DNA of 6,135 nucleotides from Anaerolineae bacterium. GTDB lineage: Bacteria > Chloroflexota > Anaerolineae > JAFGEY01. Of the stretch, positions 5,545 through 6,135 are shown in pieces (within the stretch, counting starts at the first letter, position 1; the number at the start of each line of letters is the position of its first letter). The DNA is taken from the NCBI GenBank assembly GCA_016929205.1, contig JAFGJF010000031.1, forward strand, positions 1 through 6,135, given 5' to 3'. The translations under genes were made by a program, and so were the position numbers. The notes beneath the pieces are model-generated. The model was not told the origin of the DNA. It saw only the letters and a list, made by a program, of their open reading frames with translations, and ran no database searches.

Positions 5545-5697
5545 GGCGTCTATGCCTCTTGATGTACGTTGCGTGGCAATTGGGTGATCGGTAACATCGT
5601 TGCTTCCTGGGTGTATCCCGCGGAGGGCGGCGGTGTCTGTGCCGATAGCAGCGTGGTGGAGGACAGCATCATCATTGGCAACTCGGCTACCTCGGAT
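5545..5697 (+). pseudogene. Remnant of a beta-helix repeat protein gene
   Basis: Between the membrane-protein and hydrolase genes, one frame encodes two rungs of the kind found in right-handed parallel beta-helix proteins. Rung one (5545-5595) reads GVYAS, stop, CTLRGNWVIGN. Rung two (5632-5682) reads GVCADSSVVEDSIIIGN, followed by SAT. They align position by position over 17 residues, and the TGA at 5560-5562 falls at position 6 where rung two has Ser. The rungs start 87 bases (29 residues) apart, and the DNA still shows shared GTCT and TGCC at the rung starts. There is no start codon with a ribosome binding site, no signal peptide and no further rungs. This is a short, broken piece of a once larger, probably secreted or surface protein, and it is not likely to be expressed. 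Beyond about 5697 the frame simply runs into the hydrolase leader. Confidence 0.6.
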
Positions 5698-5758
5698 GAG
5701 GAAGCGTATGACTGCGTGGGTTGTTATCCAAACTCGAACAAAAAAAGGAGATGGGATC

Positions 5759-6135
5759 ATGGCTGAACAAGTGACGGATCTGACTTTTCCTGGCCTGTAC
5801 GCGCAGGATGTGGACTATGCAGGGGAAACGGGCCGGGTTCGGGCCTACCTGGCCCGGCTGGAAGGAAAGACAAAACGGCCGGGCGTGATCGTGATCCACG
5901 AAAACCGGGGACTGCAGCCCCACATCAAAGACGTGACCCGGCGCATGGCGCGGGAGGGATTCCTGGCCCTTGCCCCCGACGCCCTGTCCCCGCTGGGGGG
6001 CACGCCGGAGGACGACGACCAGGCCCGAACGCTCATACAACAGCTTGACCCCGAGGCAACGATCAAGAACTTTGTCGCCGCGGTTCGGTACCTGCAGACG
6101 CACCCCCTTTCGACGGGCAAGGTGGGGTGCACGGG
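5759..6135 (+). CDS. Dienelactone hydrolase family protein, 3' end outside the window
   Basis: The first 125 residues of an alpha/beta-hydrolase of the dienelactone hydrolase family; the frame is open to the window edge. PGVIVIHENRG (41-51) is the family's first core strand and loop; Glu48 corresponds to the conserved Glu that interacts with the nucleophile in carboxymethylenebutenolidase. LQPHIKDVTRRMAREGF (52-68), LALAPDALSPLGG (69-81) and ATIKNFVAAVRYLQTHP (100-116) follow in the usual order. The window ends at KVGCTG, right before the expected nucleophile-elbow motif GFxxGG with its catalytic Cys, so the nucleophile and the Asp and His of the triad are not seen. AAGGAG at 5745-5750 lies 8 bases before the ATG. 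Members hydrolyse dienelactones or other esters; the substrate here is unknown. It is GC-rich (37 of 60 in line 5881). Confidence 0.93.
   Translation, partial: MAEQVTDLTFPGLYAQDVDYAGETGRVRAYLARLEGKTKRPGVIVIHENRGLQPHIKDVTRRMAREGFLALAPDALSPLGGTPEDDDQARTLIQQLDPEATIKNFVAAVRYLQTHPLSTGKVGCT

Overview
The window (6135 bp) looks like ordinary bacterial chromosome. It carries six protein genes plus one protein-gene remnant and several repeats. The set is a lone DUF4342 protein, a hexameric-type purine nucleoside phosphorylase, a small four-helix membrane protein and a dienelactone hydrolase, with good AAGGAG-type ribosome binding sites. This would fit a Chloroflexota-like environmental bacterium, but that is an impression from gene style, not something the sequence proves. 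No rRNA, tRNA, CRISPR array, intact insertion sequence or phage gene was seen.

Layout. Positions 1-993 hold the 3' part of an unrecognised protein gene in AT-richer DNA. Next comes about 740 bp without a convincing gene, which contains one copy (1448-1519) of a 72-bp repeat. A class I SAM-dependent methyltransferase gene (1732-2556, +) faces a DUF4342 gene (2670-2930, -), and the DUF4342 gene has a clear intrinsic terminator (2615-2650, -) between the two. A 349-bp divergent region with two small palindromes and a good promoter candidate (TATAAT at 3190-3195) precedes a nitrilase-family amidohydrolase (3280-4056, +). After it lies a double inverted-repeat element (4068-4134) that can also act as a terminator. 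Then follow deoD (4203-4904, +), the second copy of the 72-bp repeat starting at the deoD stop codon (4904-4975), a small membrane protein (5105-5527, +), a broken fragment of a beta-helix repeat protein (5545-5697), and the first 125 codons of a dienelactone hydrolase (5759 to the window edge, +).

How they work together. Most genes appear to be separate units: each has its own ribosome binding site and gaps of 100-700 bp lie between them. DeoD performs purine nucleoside phosphorolysis. The nitrilase-like enzyme probably hydrolyses a C-N bond in a small amide or carbamoyl compound, but its substrate cannot be read from the sequence, and a terminator-like hairpin separates it from deoD. I see no convincing new multi-gene system. 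The most interesting signals are non-genic: the diverged 72-bp direct repeat placed between genes, the double hairpin element, and the beta-helix gene remnant whose stop codon sits inside a repeat unit that is still in register.
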